A stretch of DNA of 64,000 nucleotides from Methylobacteriaceae bacterium (GTDB taxonomy: Bacteria > Pseudomonadota > Alphaproteobacteria > Rhizobiales > Beijerinckiaceae): the NCBI GenBank assembly GCA_020638195.1, contig JACKJC010000001.1, positions 733,001 to 797,000 on the forward strand. The letters run 5' to 3'. Numbering within the stretch: the stretch's first letter is position 1; each line of letters opens with the position of its first letter. This document shows, piece after piece, positions 34,047 through 41,351 of this stretch. The position numbers were made by a program, and so were the translations under genes. The notes beneath the pieces are model-generated. The model searched no databases. It had not been told where the DNA came from and was given only the letters and a program-made list of their open reading frames with translations.

Positions 34047-35000
34047 ATGGTCCGATTCCCCGAACTCGACGTCGATGACGCCCTCGGCGATTTCGCGGAA
34101 GACGTTATCGCCGGATTGTCGGCGCATCCGCGGACCTTGCCTTGCAAATATTTCTACGACGCGCGCGGCTCGGACCTGTTCGAGGCGATCACGCTTCTGC
34201 CGGAATATTACCCGACGCGAACTGAAACAGGCATTCTGCGCGCCCGCGCCGCGGATATTTGCGCGCAGCTGACGACGGGTTCGGTGCTTGTCGAATATGG
34301 CTCCGGCTCGAGCCTCAAGACCGAAATCCTGCTGCGCGCCGGCGATTTCGTCGCCTATGCGCCGATCGACATTTCGCCGGCGGCGCTCGAGGGCGCGGCT
34401 GCGCGCTTGCGCCGTCGCTTTCCCGACTTGCGCGTCGAACCCGTCATCGGCGATTTCGTCGGCGAGATCGCCCTGCCGCATGCGCTCGACGGCCTGCCGC
34501 GCGCGGGCTTTTTTCCGGGCTCGACCATCGGCAATTTCTCGCCGCCGGAGGCGCGCGCGCTGCTGCGGCGCATGGCGCGGCAGCTCGGGCGCGGCGCAAA
34601 ACTCGTGATCGGCGTCGACCTGCGCAAGTCGCCGGACATTCTCGTGCCGGCCTATGACGATGCGCAGGGCGTGACCGCCGCCTTCAATCTCAATCTGCTC
34701 ACGCGCCTGAAAAATGAACTCGGCGCGCCTATCGACGTGAACGGTTTCGCGCATCGCGCTCTCTGGAATGCGCGCGAAAGCCGGATCGAGATGCATCTCG
34801 TCGCAAAGCGTCCGCAGACGATCGCGCTCGCCGGCCGCAGCTTCGCCTTTGCCGAGGGCGATACGATCCACACCGAGAATTCCTACAAATACGGCGCGGC
34901 GCAATTCGACGAACTCGCTCGCGCCGCCGGCTGGCGCCCGCTCGAGACATTCGTCGACGCGGACAGTTTGTTCAGCGTGCGCGTGCTCGAGGCGGTCTGA
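34047..35000 (+). CDS. egtD: L-histidine N-alpha-methyltransferase
   Basis: 317 residues, EgtD family: substrate segment LPCKYFYDARGSDLFEAITL and YYPTRTET, SAM-binding VEYGSGSSLKTEILL, IDISPAALEGAAARL and FPGSTIGNFSP. It trimethylates histidine to hercynine, the substrate of EgtB. The tail carries the HTENSYKY block that closes the histidine pocket. Cytoplasmic. Same transcript as egtB. Confidence 0.95.
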   Translation: MVRFPELDVDDALGDFAEDVIAGLSAHPRTLPCKYFYDARGSDLFEAITLLPEYYPTRTETGILRARAADICAQLTTGSVLVEYGSGSSLKTEILLRAGDFVAYAPIDISPAALEGAAARLRRRFPDLRVEPVIGDFVGEIALPHALDGLPRAGFFPGSTIGNFSPPEARALLRRMARQLGRGAKLVIGVDLRKSPDILVPAYDDAQGVTAAFNLNLLTRLKNELGAPIDVNGFAHRALWNARESRIEMHLVAKRPQTIALAGRSFAFAEGDTIHTENSYKYGAAQFDELARAAGWRPLETFVDADSLFSVRVLEAV

Positions 35001-35070
35001 TCGTATCGCCGCCGCTTGCGCTGGCGCGCGACGCCCCCCATGTTCGGCGCTGGAAAAGCCGGACATTGTC

Positions 35071-35808
35071 ATGTGGATGCAGATTTTTCGAGCCGCCTAC
35101 GATGCGCTGAACCAGATGTTTACGCCGCCCTTCCGCTCGACGCTCTGGAAGGTCCTGGCGCTCACGCTCGCGCTGCTGGCGCTGATGTGGGTGGGTCTCG
35201 ACAAGTTCCTGGTCGGCTATCTGCTCGATCCCGCCTGGTTCCCGTATCCGTGGATCACGACGGCGATCTCGGTCGCGCTCGGCGTCGGCCTCGTGGTCGG
35301 TCTTGCCTTCCTCGTCGCGCCCGTCTCAATGCTGATCGCGGGTCTCTTCCTCGATGACCTCGCCGAACTCGCCGAGCGCGAAATCTTGCCAGAAGGCGCG
35401 CGCGGCCGCGCCCTGCCAGCGGGGCAGGCCGTCTGGCTCGCCAGCAAGTTCGCGACCGTCTCGCTCGCGGTGAACCTGTTCGCCCTGATCCTGTTCCTGC
35501 TGCCGGGCGTGAATGCGCTCGTCTTCTTCGCGGCCAACGCCTACCTGTTTGGCCGTGAATATTTCGAGCTTGCCGCCCTGCGCTTCCGCTCGATCGAGGA
35601 GGTGCGCGAACTACGTCGCCGTCACGCGGTCACGCTGTTTCTCGCGGGCCTGCTGATCGCGGCCTTCGTCGCCGTGCCGATCGTCAACCTGCTGACGCCG
35701 CTGTTCGGCGTCGCCTTCATGGTGCGCGTGCACCAGATTCTGGCGCCGCAGGCGGTCGTTCCGCTCCCGAATCCCGCGCCCCCGCCGCCGATCAGCGCGC
35801 GATCCTGA
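35071..35808 (+). CDS. EI24/CysZ-like membrane protein
   Basis: 245 residues from ATG 35071 with about five membrane segments and the EI24-domain pattern (AAYDALNQMFTPPFRSTLWK at the start; NALVFFAANAYLFGREYFEL and LRRRHAVTLFLAGLLIAAFV later). Relatives include CysZ, linked to sulfate uptake; many members are uncharacterised. A sulfur link would suit the preceding ergothioneine genes, but that is speculative. The C terminus is proline-rich. Confidence 0.8.
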   Translation: MWMQIFRAAYDALNQMFTPPFRSTLWKVLALTLALLALMWVGLDKFLVGYLLDPAWFPYPWITTAISVALGVGLVVGLAFLVAPVSMLIAGLFLDDLAELAEREILPEGARGRALPAGQAVWLASKFATVSLAVNLFALILFLLPGVNALVFFAANAYLFGREYFELAALRFRSIEEVRELRRRHAVTLFLAGLLIAAFVAVPIVNLLTPLFGVAFMVRVHQILAPQAVVPLPNPAPPPPISARS

Positions 35809-35812
35809 AAAA

Positions 35813-36820
35813 TCAGGCGAGCTTGCGCGAATCGTACTGGCCGGTCGCGCGATAGCGCCACAGATAGGTCGGCGCGATGGCGCGGAAGGATTCCGTCTCC
35901 ACGCCCAGTCCTTCCAGCGTGCGGCCCTCGGTCTTCGCGGCTTCGGACACGACATTGTCCGTGCGCAGCATCTCGACCTGGTCGCGCGTCGTCGTCAGCA
36001 TCGCCGGGAACAGGCCGAGCGAGAGCTTCGAGACGATTTCGGTGACGAGCGCCATGGCGCGGCCGGCGCCGAAGGGCAGGGGCGCGAGCAGGCGCTTGCG
36101 GCCCGTCACGTCGCAGACATAGGCGACGAGCTCCCTGAAGGTCGCGACTTCCGGCCCGCCGAGTTCATAGGTCGCGCCCGCCTTGGCCTTGCCGCCGAGC
36201 GCGTCGGCGATCGCGGTCGCGACATCGCCGACGAAGACCGGCTGAAATTTCGTATCGGCGCCGACGAGCGGCAGAACCGGCATGATTCGCGCCATGGCGG
36301 CGAATCGATTGAAGAAACCGTCCTCGGGCCCGAAGACGATCGAGGGACGGAAGATGATCGTGTCGGGCGCGGCCTCGCGAATCGCGGCCTCGCCGCGCGC
36401 CTTGGTCCGGGCGTAGGCCGCGCTCGATTCGAGATCGGCGCCGATCGCCGAGACATGAACGACGCTGCGGATGCCGGCTTCCGTCGCCGCCTTGCCGATC
36501 AGGCCCGCGCCGAAACCGTGCACGGCCTCGAAACTCTGGCGCCCGCTCTCGGCCAGCACGCCGACGAGATTGACCACGGCGTCCGCGCCCTGCACGGCGG
36601 CGGCGACCGATCGCGCGTCGCGCACATTGGCCTGGATGGCCACGACCTGGCCGACGCGGCCGAGCGGCTGCAGAAAGAAGGCGAGATCGGGCCGGCGGCA
36701 GGCCACGCGCACGCGCCAGCCGCGGTTGGCGAGTTCGCGCACGACATGGCGCCCGACGAAGCCGGAGCCGCCGAATACCGTCACCAGCCGATCCTTGACC
36801 GCAACACCGTCCGTCATCAT
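35813..36820 (-). CDS. NDUFA9-like NAD(P)-binding protein (atypical SDR)
   Basis: 335 residues from ATG 36820 with AAGGGG upstream. Extended/atypical SDR: nucleotide motif VTVFGGSGFVGRHVV, NLVGVLAES and VHVSAIGAD, then PSIVFGPEDGFFNRFAAMA, a block typical of the complex I 39-kDa (NDUFA9) family found singly in alphaproteobacteria. The active-site YxxxK is present as YARTK. Probably binds NADPH near complex I or ubiquinone synthesis. It is convergent with the EI24-like gene. Confidence 0.85.
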   Translation of the reverse strand: MMTDGVAVKDRLVTVFGGSGFVGRHVVRELANRGWRVRVACRRPDLAFFLQPLGRVGQVVAIQANVRDARSVAAAVQGADAVVNLVGVLAESGRQSFEAVHGFGAGLIGKAATEAGIRSVVHVSAIGADLESSAAYARTKARGEAAIREAAPDTIIFRPSIVFGPEDGFFNRFAAMARIMPVLPLVGADTKFQPVFVGDVATAIADALGGKAKAGATYELGGPEVATFRELVAYVCDVTGRKRLLAPLPFGAGRAMALVTEIVSKLSLGLFPAMLTTTRDQVEMLRTDNVVSEAAKTEGRTLEGLGVETESFRAIAPTYLWRYRATGQYDSRKLA

Positions 36821-36919
36821 GGGAAGCCCCTTCGAGCCCGAACCGAATTTCTGTCCCGGCCTATACAACCTGTGCGCCGCGAAAACCATACGAACAATCG
36901 TCGCGATCCCGAAGCCGCG

Positions 36920-36947
36920 TTGACAGGCGCCGAACCGCCCCTTAAGA
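36920..36947 (+). promoter_or_regulatory. promoter of tRNA-Leu
   Basis: Consensus TTGACA, a 16-base spacer, TTAAGA, ending 10 bases before the tRNA 5' end. Confidence 0.75.
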
Positions 36948-36957
36948 GACGCGCCGG

Positions 36958-37042
36958 GCCCAGGTGGCGGAATTGGTAGACGCGCTGGTTTCAGGTACCA
37001 GTGGTGCAAGCCGTGGAGGTTCGAGTCCTCTCCTGGGCACCA
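36958..37042 (+). tRNA. tRNA-Leu(CAG)
   Basis: An 85-base cloverleaf: acceptor stem GCCCAGG pairs with CCTGGGC, followed by encoded ACCA; D-loop GGCGGAATTGGTAGACGC; anticodon stem-loop CTGGT-TTCAGGT-ACCAG with anticodon CAG; class II variable arm (GTGGTGCAAGCCGT) as expected for leucine; T-arm GGTTCGAGTCC. A short hairpin with a GCGAT core follows the 3' end. Confidence 0.97.
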
Positions 37043-37143
37043 TCGCTTTCAGAGCGATGGCGCTCCGCCCGGATGAATTCCAGGCTTTTGCGGCTTTCTT
37101 TTGCAGCTTTGCCCGTGGCCGGACGACGGCTTGAGCCGCGCGG

Positions 37144-37374
37144 TTAATTGCCGGGCCGTAAGCTGCTTTCCTCGTCTCGCCATAGCCCGGAACGGTTGGC
37201 CTCTCCGTCTGGACAGGTTTGCGGATCGGGAAGCAGGAACATCGGTATTTTCACCGACAGTTCGATCGCAACAAGGTTTACCTTGCCCGTGAACTGGAAG
37301 ATTGCCGCTGGGCGCCCGGATTTGAGGTCGCACTCTTCGCCCTGAAAGGCGACATGCTCGAGGATCAACGGCAT
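37144..37374 (-). CDS. small hypothetical protein, end of coupled operon
   Basis: 76 residues from ATG 37374 (MPLILEHVAFQGEECDL), overlapping the stop of the IHF-like gene by 10 bases. A central beta-rich stretch (AAIFQFTGKVNLVAIELSVK) precedes a charged tail. I recognise no family. The case for it is the unbroken chain of start/stop overlaps upstream; without that it would be unremarkable. Confidence 0.45.
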   Translation of the reverse strand: MPLILEHVAFQGEECDLKSGRPAAIFQFTGKVNLVAIELSVKIPMFLLPDPQTCPDGEANRSGLWRDEESSLRPGN

Positions 37375-37766
37375 GATGGCGTCTTCGCTGGCGCGCCGGC
37401 GCATGCTGCTCGCGGCCCAATCGCGGCATTGACCAGGGCCTGCGTCACGTGGCGCCGCATCGATCTGGAGGCGCTGAAAGTGACGGTATCGCGCGCCGAA
37501 ATCTCGTGTAATTCGCCGGTCCGCGGATTGCGGCCGATCCTCGGGGCCTTCCGGTTCAGCCGGAAACACCCGAACCCGCTCAACATGACCTTCCGGTCGC
37601 GGCCCAGGCCCTCGATGATTTCGTCGAGAACTTCGCCGACGACGATATAGGCGGTCCGTCTCGAGAGACGCGGGCAATTTCGATAGACCGCGTCCGCGAG
37701 GGTTTCGCGGACGACAGGGTTGAGCGCCGGAAAATCCGCAGCATCGGGCGCGGCGCGTTCATCCAT
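37365..37766 (-). CDS. IHF/HU-like DNA-binding protein with extensions
   Basis: 133 residues from ATG 37766 with GAGGGGACAG upstream. Residues about 20-110 are an IHF-alpha/HU fold: two helices (TLADAVYRNCPRLSRRTAYI), VMLSGFGCFRLNRKAPRIG, and the DNA-intercalating arm GRNPRTGELHEI. It has an extra N-terminal 15 residues and a C-terminal tail of about 20 not found in IhfA. IHF-alpha genes normally sit beside pheT or a MerR gene; here it belongs to a five-gene coupled operon of unknown proteins, so it is probably a specialised paralogue. Confidence 0.8.
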   Translation of the reverse strand: MDERAAPDAADFPALNPVVRETLADAVYRNCPRLSRRTAYIVVGEVLDEIIEGLGRDRKVMLSGFGCFRLNRKAPRIGRNPRTGELHEISARDTVTFSASRSMRRHVTQALVNAAIGPRAACAGAPAKTPSCR

Positions 37767-38007
37767 GATCTGTCCCCTCGGGAGGTTCGCGGTCGGCCGG
37801 TTTGGACGCGATGAGCCTGGCGGCGAGCCGATAGGTTCGGGCGCTGCGCCGCGCGCCCAGACGACGGTAGACGCCGAGCAGACGTCGCGCCTCGTCGGCC
37901 GCGCCTTCGCCGAAATGTTCGAGCAGATAGGCGCGGGCGCGCTCGACTTCCTCGCTACGCGCGCCGCGCCAAAGGCGGATTTGGTTGAGGATGCGTTCAA
38001 TCGTCAT
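37759..38007 (-). CDS. small basic hypothetical protein
   Basis: 82 residues, helical and rich in Arg, Glu and Leu (RARAYLLEHFGEGAADEARR, then RRLGARRSARTYRLAARLIA). ATG 38007 overlaps the upstream stop (ATGA) and its own end overlaps the IHF-like start by eight bases. No family recognised. It could be a helical DNA- or protein-binding adaptor. Confidence 0.6.
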   Translation of the reverse strand: MTIERILNQIRLWRGARSEEVERARAYLLEHFGEGAADEARRLLGVYRRLGARRSARTYRLAARLIASKPADREPPEGTDHG

Positions 38008-38519
38008 CGGCCAGCGCTGCGTCGGCCAGTATCCAGCGCCAGGATGACGTCGCCGTAGCGCTGCGCGAAATCTCGCCAGCTCGGCACGGCGCGAACGTCG
38101 AACGTCAGACCACGGACTGAAAGCAGTTCGCGCATGATCGCAAGCGGGACAGCGGCAGGCCGGAGATCCACGAGATATTCGGCAGACAGCTTGTCGCCAG
38201 TTTCGATCGCGACCTTCTGGGCCTCACCGAGCGTTATGTCGCCGGGAAAGGTCGTGATGAGCAGGTTGACCAGCTGTTCGATCTTCGCAGTCGACCGGGC
38301 CGGCGATGCGCCTGGCCGCGTCTCGACGGCGTCTTGCCAGGCCGCCAGGGCCTCGTTTGCGACATCGAGCGCGCTCTTGATCGACGCGAGATTGGAAGAC
38401 GCAGGTCCCATGGTGGCGAAAGCGGGCTCCGGAAGGCGACTGCTCTCCTTTAACCGCTGGAACAGCTTCTGAATTGCTTGGCTGCGTCGCTGCTTGTCGA
38501 ATGACGCCAGTCGGTTCAA
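38004..38519 (-). CDS. hypothetical protein of coupled operon
   Basis: 171 residues from TTG 38519; the TTGA overlap with the upstream stop implies coupling. Soluble, helical first half (KQRRSQAIQKLFQRLKESSR; LASIKSALDVANEALAAW) and a more beta-like end (LTFDVRAVPSWRDFAQRYGD). No family recognised. Confidence 0.6.
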   Translation of the reverse strand: MNRLASFDKQRRSQAIQKLFQRLKESSRLPEPAFATMGPASSNLASIKSALDVANEALAAWQDAVETRPGASPARSTAKIEQLVNLLITTFPGDITLGEAQKVAIETGDKLSAEYLVDLRPAAVPLAIMRELLSVRGLTFDVRAVPSWRDFAQRYGDVILALDTGRRSAGR

Positions 38520-38788
38520 GAGCCGGGTATGCTGCCGCGCAGGCTCGAACTCGTGACGATTATGGAACAGGCGAGCACGAGGGTCGAAGTTGCGGCGCAG
38601 AGCGAAACGAGTGCGGCCAGTCGGCCAATCGCGTTCCAGTGTGATCTAAATTGTTGCGGCAAATTGTCGTCGGCGATCGAATGTTCCTCGAGGCTGTATC
38701 TTCGCGCTATGCAGTGAAGAATTCGATGTCTTGCGCGATCCGGGCGTCTTGGCGAGGCGCGCCCCGGTTTGCTTCCCGACGACAGCAA
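38516..38788 (-). CDS. putative single-pass membrane protein
   Basis: 90 residues if translation starts at TTG 38788; the start is uncertain and a shorter product is possible. Ends with one hydrophobic segment (LAALVSLCAATSTLVLACSI) and a short tail. It begins 21 bases after the AraC-type gene on the same strand and overlaps the next gene by four bases. No family recognised. Confidence 0.4.
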   Translation of the reverse strand: MLSSGSKPGRASPRRPDRARHRILHCIARRYSLEEHSIADDNLPQQFRSHWNAIGRLAALVSLCAATSTLVLACSIIVTSSSLRGSIPGS

Positions 38789-38809
38789 TGTCTCAGATCG
38801 ACACTCCCG

Positions 38810-39979
38810 TCACGGGTTGGCGGTCTGCGGAGAGATGCGCAATTGCGGCTGCGCGCGCCATTTTCCGGGCGTCGTTCCGAACCATTCCTGGAAGGCGTGA
38901 TTGAAGCTGCTCTGCTCGCTGAACCCTAGCAGGAAGGCGACCTCGCTCAGCGGCATGCTTTCGTCGCGCAGGTAGCGCTTCGCTTCTTCCCGACGAATGT
39001 CTCCGAGAAGGCCCGCAAAGGACGCGTTCGCCCTGGCCAGCCGACGCTGGAGCGTCCGGGAGGACAGGCGCATCTCGCCCGCCAGATCGGTCAGGCTCGA
39101 CCGCCCGGACTTGAGCTGTTTGCGTAGCCGTTCCCGCAATTCGTCGATGAACTCGCTGTCGGTCGGGCGGCGATATCGGGCAAGCCGATCCTGAGCCAGT
39201 TGCCTGAGCATCGAAAACACGGACCCGTCCGCGCTGGGGATCGGCATCGAGAGAAACCAGGCCGGAAAACTCACCTCGTTGAATTCCGCTCCGAACGAGA
39301 CGGCGCCGCCTAGCGCGCGCTCGTAGGTCGCACGCGAAACTCCGTCCGGGGGATCGAATGTCGTCGAGAAATGCACGAATGGCAGCGCGCTGGAGGTCAG
39401 CCACCTCGCCTGCGTGCGGACGCCCGACGCCGCATAATCGAAAAAATGCCTGACACCGGCGAGGTTCATCCATGGAGAATGCACGCGAATGCGGGCCGTC
39501 GCGCCGCATTCCAGAAGTTCCGATCGCCCGAGATCATGCGCCAGCGGTTCGAACTGATGGACCTGATCGAGCACGGCGCGCACATCCTTGCACGCGACGA
39601 TCAGCGAGCTGTAGCCCGTCGCGTCCGTCACGCGCGACCGGAAGCCGACCTGCATCCCGAACAACGGTTGCTTCAGGCGGATGGATGCCGTGTTCAGGAA
39701 TGCGAGGTACGAACTTACCGATATGTCGCCATCCAGATCGGTGGAAGCGTCAAACCCGCATTCCTTTCCCAGGGCGTTCATGTCCGCGCCGAGCTCACGA
39801 GCGGTCCGCAGCGCGCAATTCGCGTAAGTCGCCGTCACCCGCGCCTGGTCGATTGGCGGGATGGATTTGAGATGCGCCTCGCGCCCGTTTGCGAAATGGC
39901 TGGCGGAGGTCGGAGCGCCGTGGCAGGAAGCGCGTTCGGAGGAAATGTCGTCCGTCGCTTGCATCGAAAATGATCTCAA
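38810..39979 (-). CDS. AraC-family regulator (OruR/ArgR-like architecture)
   Basis: 389 residues (ATG 39979; ATG 39964 is an alternative). An N-terminal ligand-binding domain of the arabinose_bd type spans roughly residues 60-240 (for example LFGMQVGFRSRVTDATGYSS). The C-terminal AraC DNA-binding domain has two helix-turn-helix units, with the second carrying SEVAFLLGFSEQSSFNHAFQ and the FGTTPGKWR ending. It lies directly upstream of the five-gene coupled operon on the same strand and may control it. Ligand unknown. Confidence 0.87.
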   Translation of the reverse strand: MRSFSMQATDDISSERASCHGAPTSASHFANGREAHLKSIPPIDQARVTATYANCALRTARELGADMNALGKECGFDASTDLDGDISVSSYLAFLNTASIRLKQPLFGMQVGFRSRVTDATGYSSLIVACKDVRAVLDQVHQFEPLAHDLGRSELLECGATARIRVHSPWMNLAGVRHFFDYAASGVRTQARWLTSSALPFVHFSTTFDPPDGVSRATYERALGGAVSFGAEFNEVSFPAWFLSMPIPSADGSVFSMLRQLAQDRLARYRRPTDSEFIDELRERLRKQLKSGRSSLTDLAGEMRLSSRTLQRRLARANASFAGLLGDIRREEAKRYLRDESMPLSEVAFLLGFSEQSSFNHAFQEWFGTTPGKWRAQPQLRISPQTANP

Positions 39980-40155
39980 AACAGTTCAGAATACGAGCGT
40001 CGATCCGGAATATCACAATGGAGAATGTCTTGTCGTCCCCGCCCGCCGGCCTTTACGTAGCCAATCCGCGACGGGGCAATTTCGATCGTCGCTGAAGGAC
40101 GGCCGCGACGACGCGGCAGTCGGTCGAGCGCTTGCCGGAGCGAAGAAGCCCGCGC

Positions 40156-40761
40156 TCAAACCGCCGTCCGCTGCCGCAACGCGGCCGCCAGCGTGCCCTC
40201 GTCGAGATAGTCGAGTTCGCCGCCGACCGGCACGCCATGGGCGAGACGCGTGACCTTCACGTCCAGCGCCGACAGCAGATCCACGATGTAATGCGCCGTC
40301 GTCTGGCCATCGACGGTGGCGTTCACGGCCAGAATCACCTCGCGCACGCCCTCTTCGCGCACGCGCTCGGTCAGGCGGGCCAGATTCAGGTCTTTGGGGC
40401 CGACGCCGTCGAGCGGCGACAGCACGCCGCCCAGCACATGATATTTGCCGCGCGTCGCGCCGGCGCGCTCGAGCGCCCAGAGATCGGCGACCGTCTCCAC
40501 CACCACCAGCGTCGAGGCGTCGCGCCGCATGTCGCGGCACAGCGTGCAGGGGTCGCTGGTGTCGACGTTGCCGCAGCTCGTGCAGGTCACGATTTTTTCG
40601 CGCGCGACGGCCATGGCGTCGGCGAGCGGGCCAAGCAGTTCCTCGCGCTTGCGGATGAGGTGCAGCGCCGCGCGCCGCGCCGAGCGCGGCCCCAGCCCCG
40701 GCAGGCGCGCGAGAAGCTGGATCAGGCGTTCGATTTCGGGTCCGGCGACGCGTTCGGCCAT
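40156..40761 (-). CDS. recR: recombination protein RecR
   Basis: 201 residues from ATG 40761, full length. Helix-hairpin-helix LLARLPGLGPRSARRAALHL, the four-cysteine zinc site (CTSCGNVDTSDPCTLC), and a Toprim domain with VVETVADLWALERAG and the GVPVGGELDYLDEGTLAAAL tail. With RecO it loads RecA at gaps. Follows ybaB and dnaX in the conserved order, but a 150-base palindromic repeat separates it from ybaB. Confidence 0.96.
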   Translation of the reverse strand: MAERVAGPEIERLIQLLARLPGLGPRSARRAALHLIRKREELLGPLADAMAVAREKIVTCTSCGNVDTSDPCTLCRDMRRDASTLVVVETVADLWALERAGATRGKYHVLGGVLSPLDGVGPKDLNLARLTERVREEGVREVILAVNATVDGQTTAHYIVDLLSALDVKVTRLAHGVPVGGELDYLDEGTLAAALRQRTAV

Positions 40762-40784
40762 TGATCTTCGACTAGCTTGCGTTT

Positions 40785-40941
40785 CTCCCCTCCCCCTTGT
40801 GGGGAGGGGCGGGGGAGGGGGTCGAGGAATCTTGCGGGACCTAGCGGGAACGCAAATGTCGCAAGATTGCGCGACCCCCCAACCCTCAGGCGAAATCGGT
40901 ATGCCGATTTCGCCGACCTCCCCCACAAGGGGGGGAGGGAA
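40785..40941. repeat. long palindromic repeat between recR and ybaB (CCTCCCC type)
   Basis: Outer arms CTCCCCTCCCCCTTGTGGGG and CCCCACAAGGGGGGGAGGGA enclose two further inverted repeats: AATCTTGCG/CGCAAGATT and GGCGAAATCGG/CCGATTTCGCC. It shares outer-arm sequence with the elements at 6329 and 45611. Inserted within the dnaX-ybaB-recR transcription unit. Confidence 0.75.
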
Positions 40942-40958
40942 CTCGATTGCCGATAAGT

Positions 40959-41282
40959 CTAGAACGGCAGCTTCATGCCGGGCGGCAGCGGCAGTCCCGC
41001 CGTCAGCGCCTTCATCTTGCTGGCGGCCGCTTCTTCGCCCTTGCGGCGCGCGTCCTCGGTCGCGGCGACGATCAGGTCTTCCACGATCTCGCGCTCGTCC
41101 GGTTTGAACAGGGTTTCGTCGATCGACACGCTCTTCATCGCCCCCTTCGCGGTCATGGTCACTTTCACCATGCCGCCGCCGGACTGTCCCTCGACGATCA
41201 CATTGTCGAGCTCGGCCTGCAGGTCGGCCATCTTGGCCTGCATCGCCTGCGCCTGCTTCATCAGGCCCATCATGTCTTTCAT
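40959..41282 (-). CDS. ybaB: YbaB/EbfC nucleoid-associated protein
   Basis: 107 residues from ATG 41282 with AGGAG upstream. YbaB pattern: MKDMMGLMKQAQAMQAKMAD helix, VIVEGQSGGGMVKVTMTAKG sheet, and SKMKALTAGLPLPPGMKLPF end. Small dimeric DNA-binding protein, conserved between dnaX and recR. Confidence 0.95.
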   Translation of the reverse strand: MKDMMGLMKQAQAMQAKMADLQAELDNVIVEGQSGGGMVKVTMTAKGAMKSVSIDETLFKPDEREIVEDLIVAATEDARRKGEEAAASKMKALTAGLPLPPGMKLPF

Positions 41283-41294
41283 CTCACACTCCTG

Positions 41295-41343
41295 GAGCAT
41301 ATTCCCGAAAAGTGGTCTCCGGTTTTCGGAAAAGAATATGCGC
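41295..41343. repeat. GCATATTC-type palindrome between ybaB and dnaX
   Basis: GAGCATATTCCCGAAAAGTG on one side and CGGAAAAGAATATGCGC on the other form an imperfect palindrome around ACCGGAGACC. I know this short repeat as common in Hyphomicrobiales. Its end abuts the ybaB ribosome-binding sequence and the dnaX stop. Confidence 0.75.
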
Positions 41344-41351
41344 TGAAAAAA

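Noticed and set aside
35813..36820. Considered as the ceramide reductase (CerR)
   Set aside because: It is an NAD-dependent epimerase-like protein, but sequence and solitary setting match the common NDUFA9-like gene of alphaproteobacteria, far from the sphingolipid operon.
36958..37400. Possible integrative element at the tRNA-Leu 3' end
   Set aside because: No integrase and no direct repeat of the tRNA 3' end were seen downstream.
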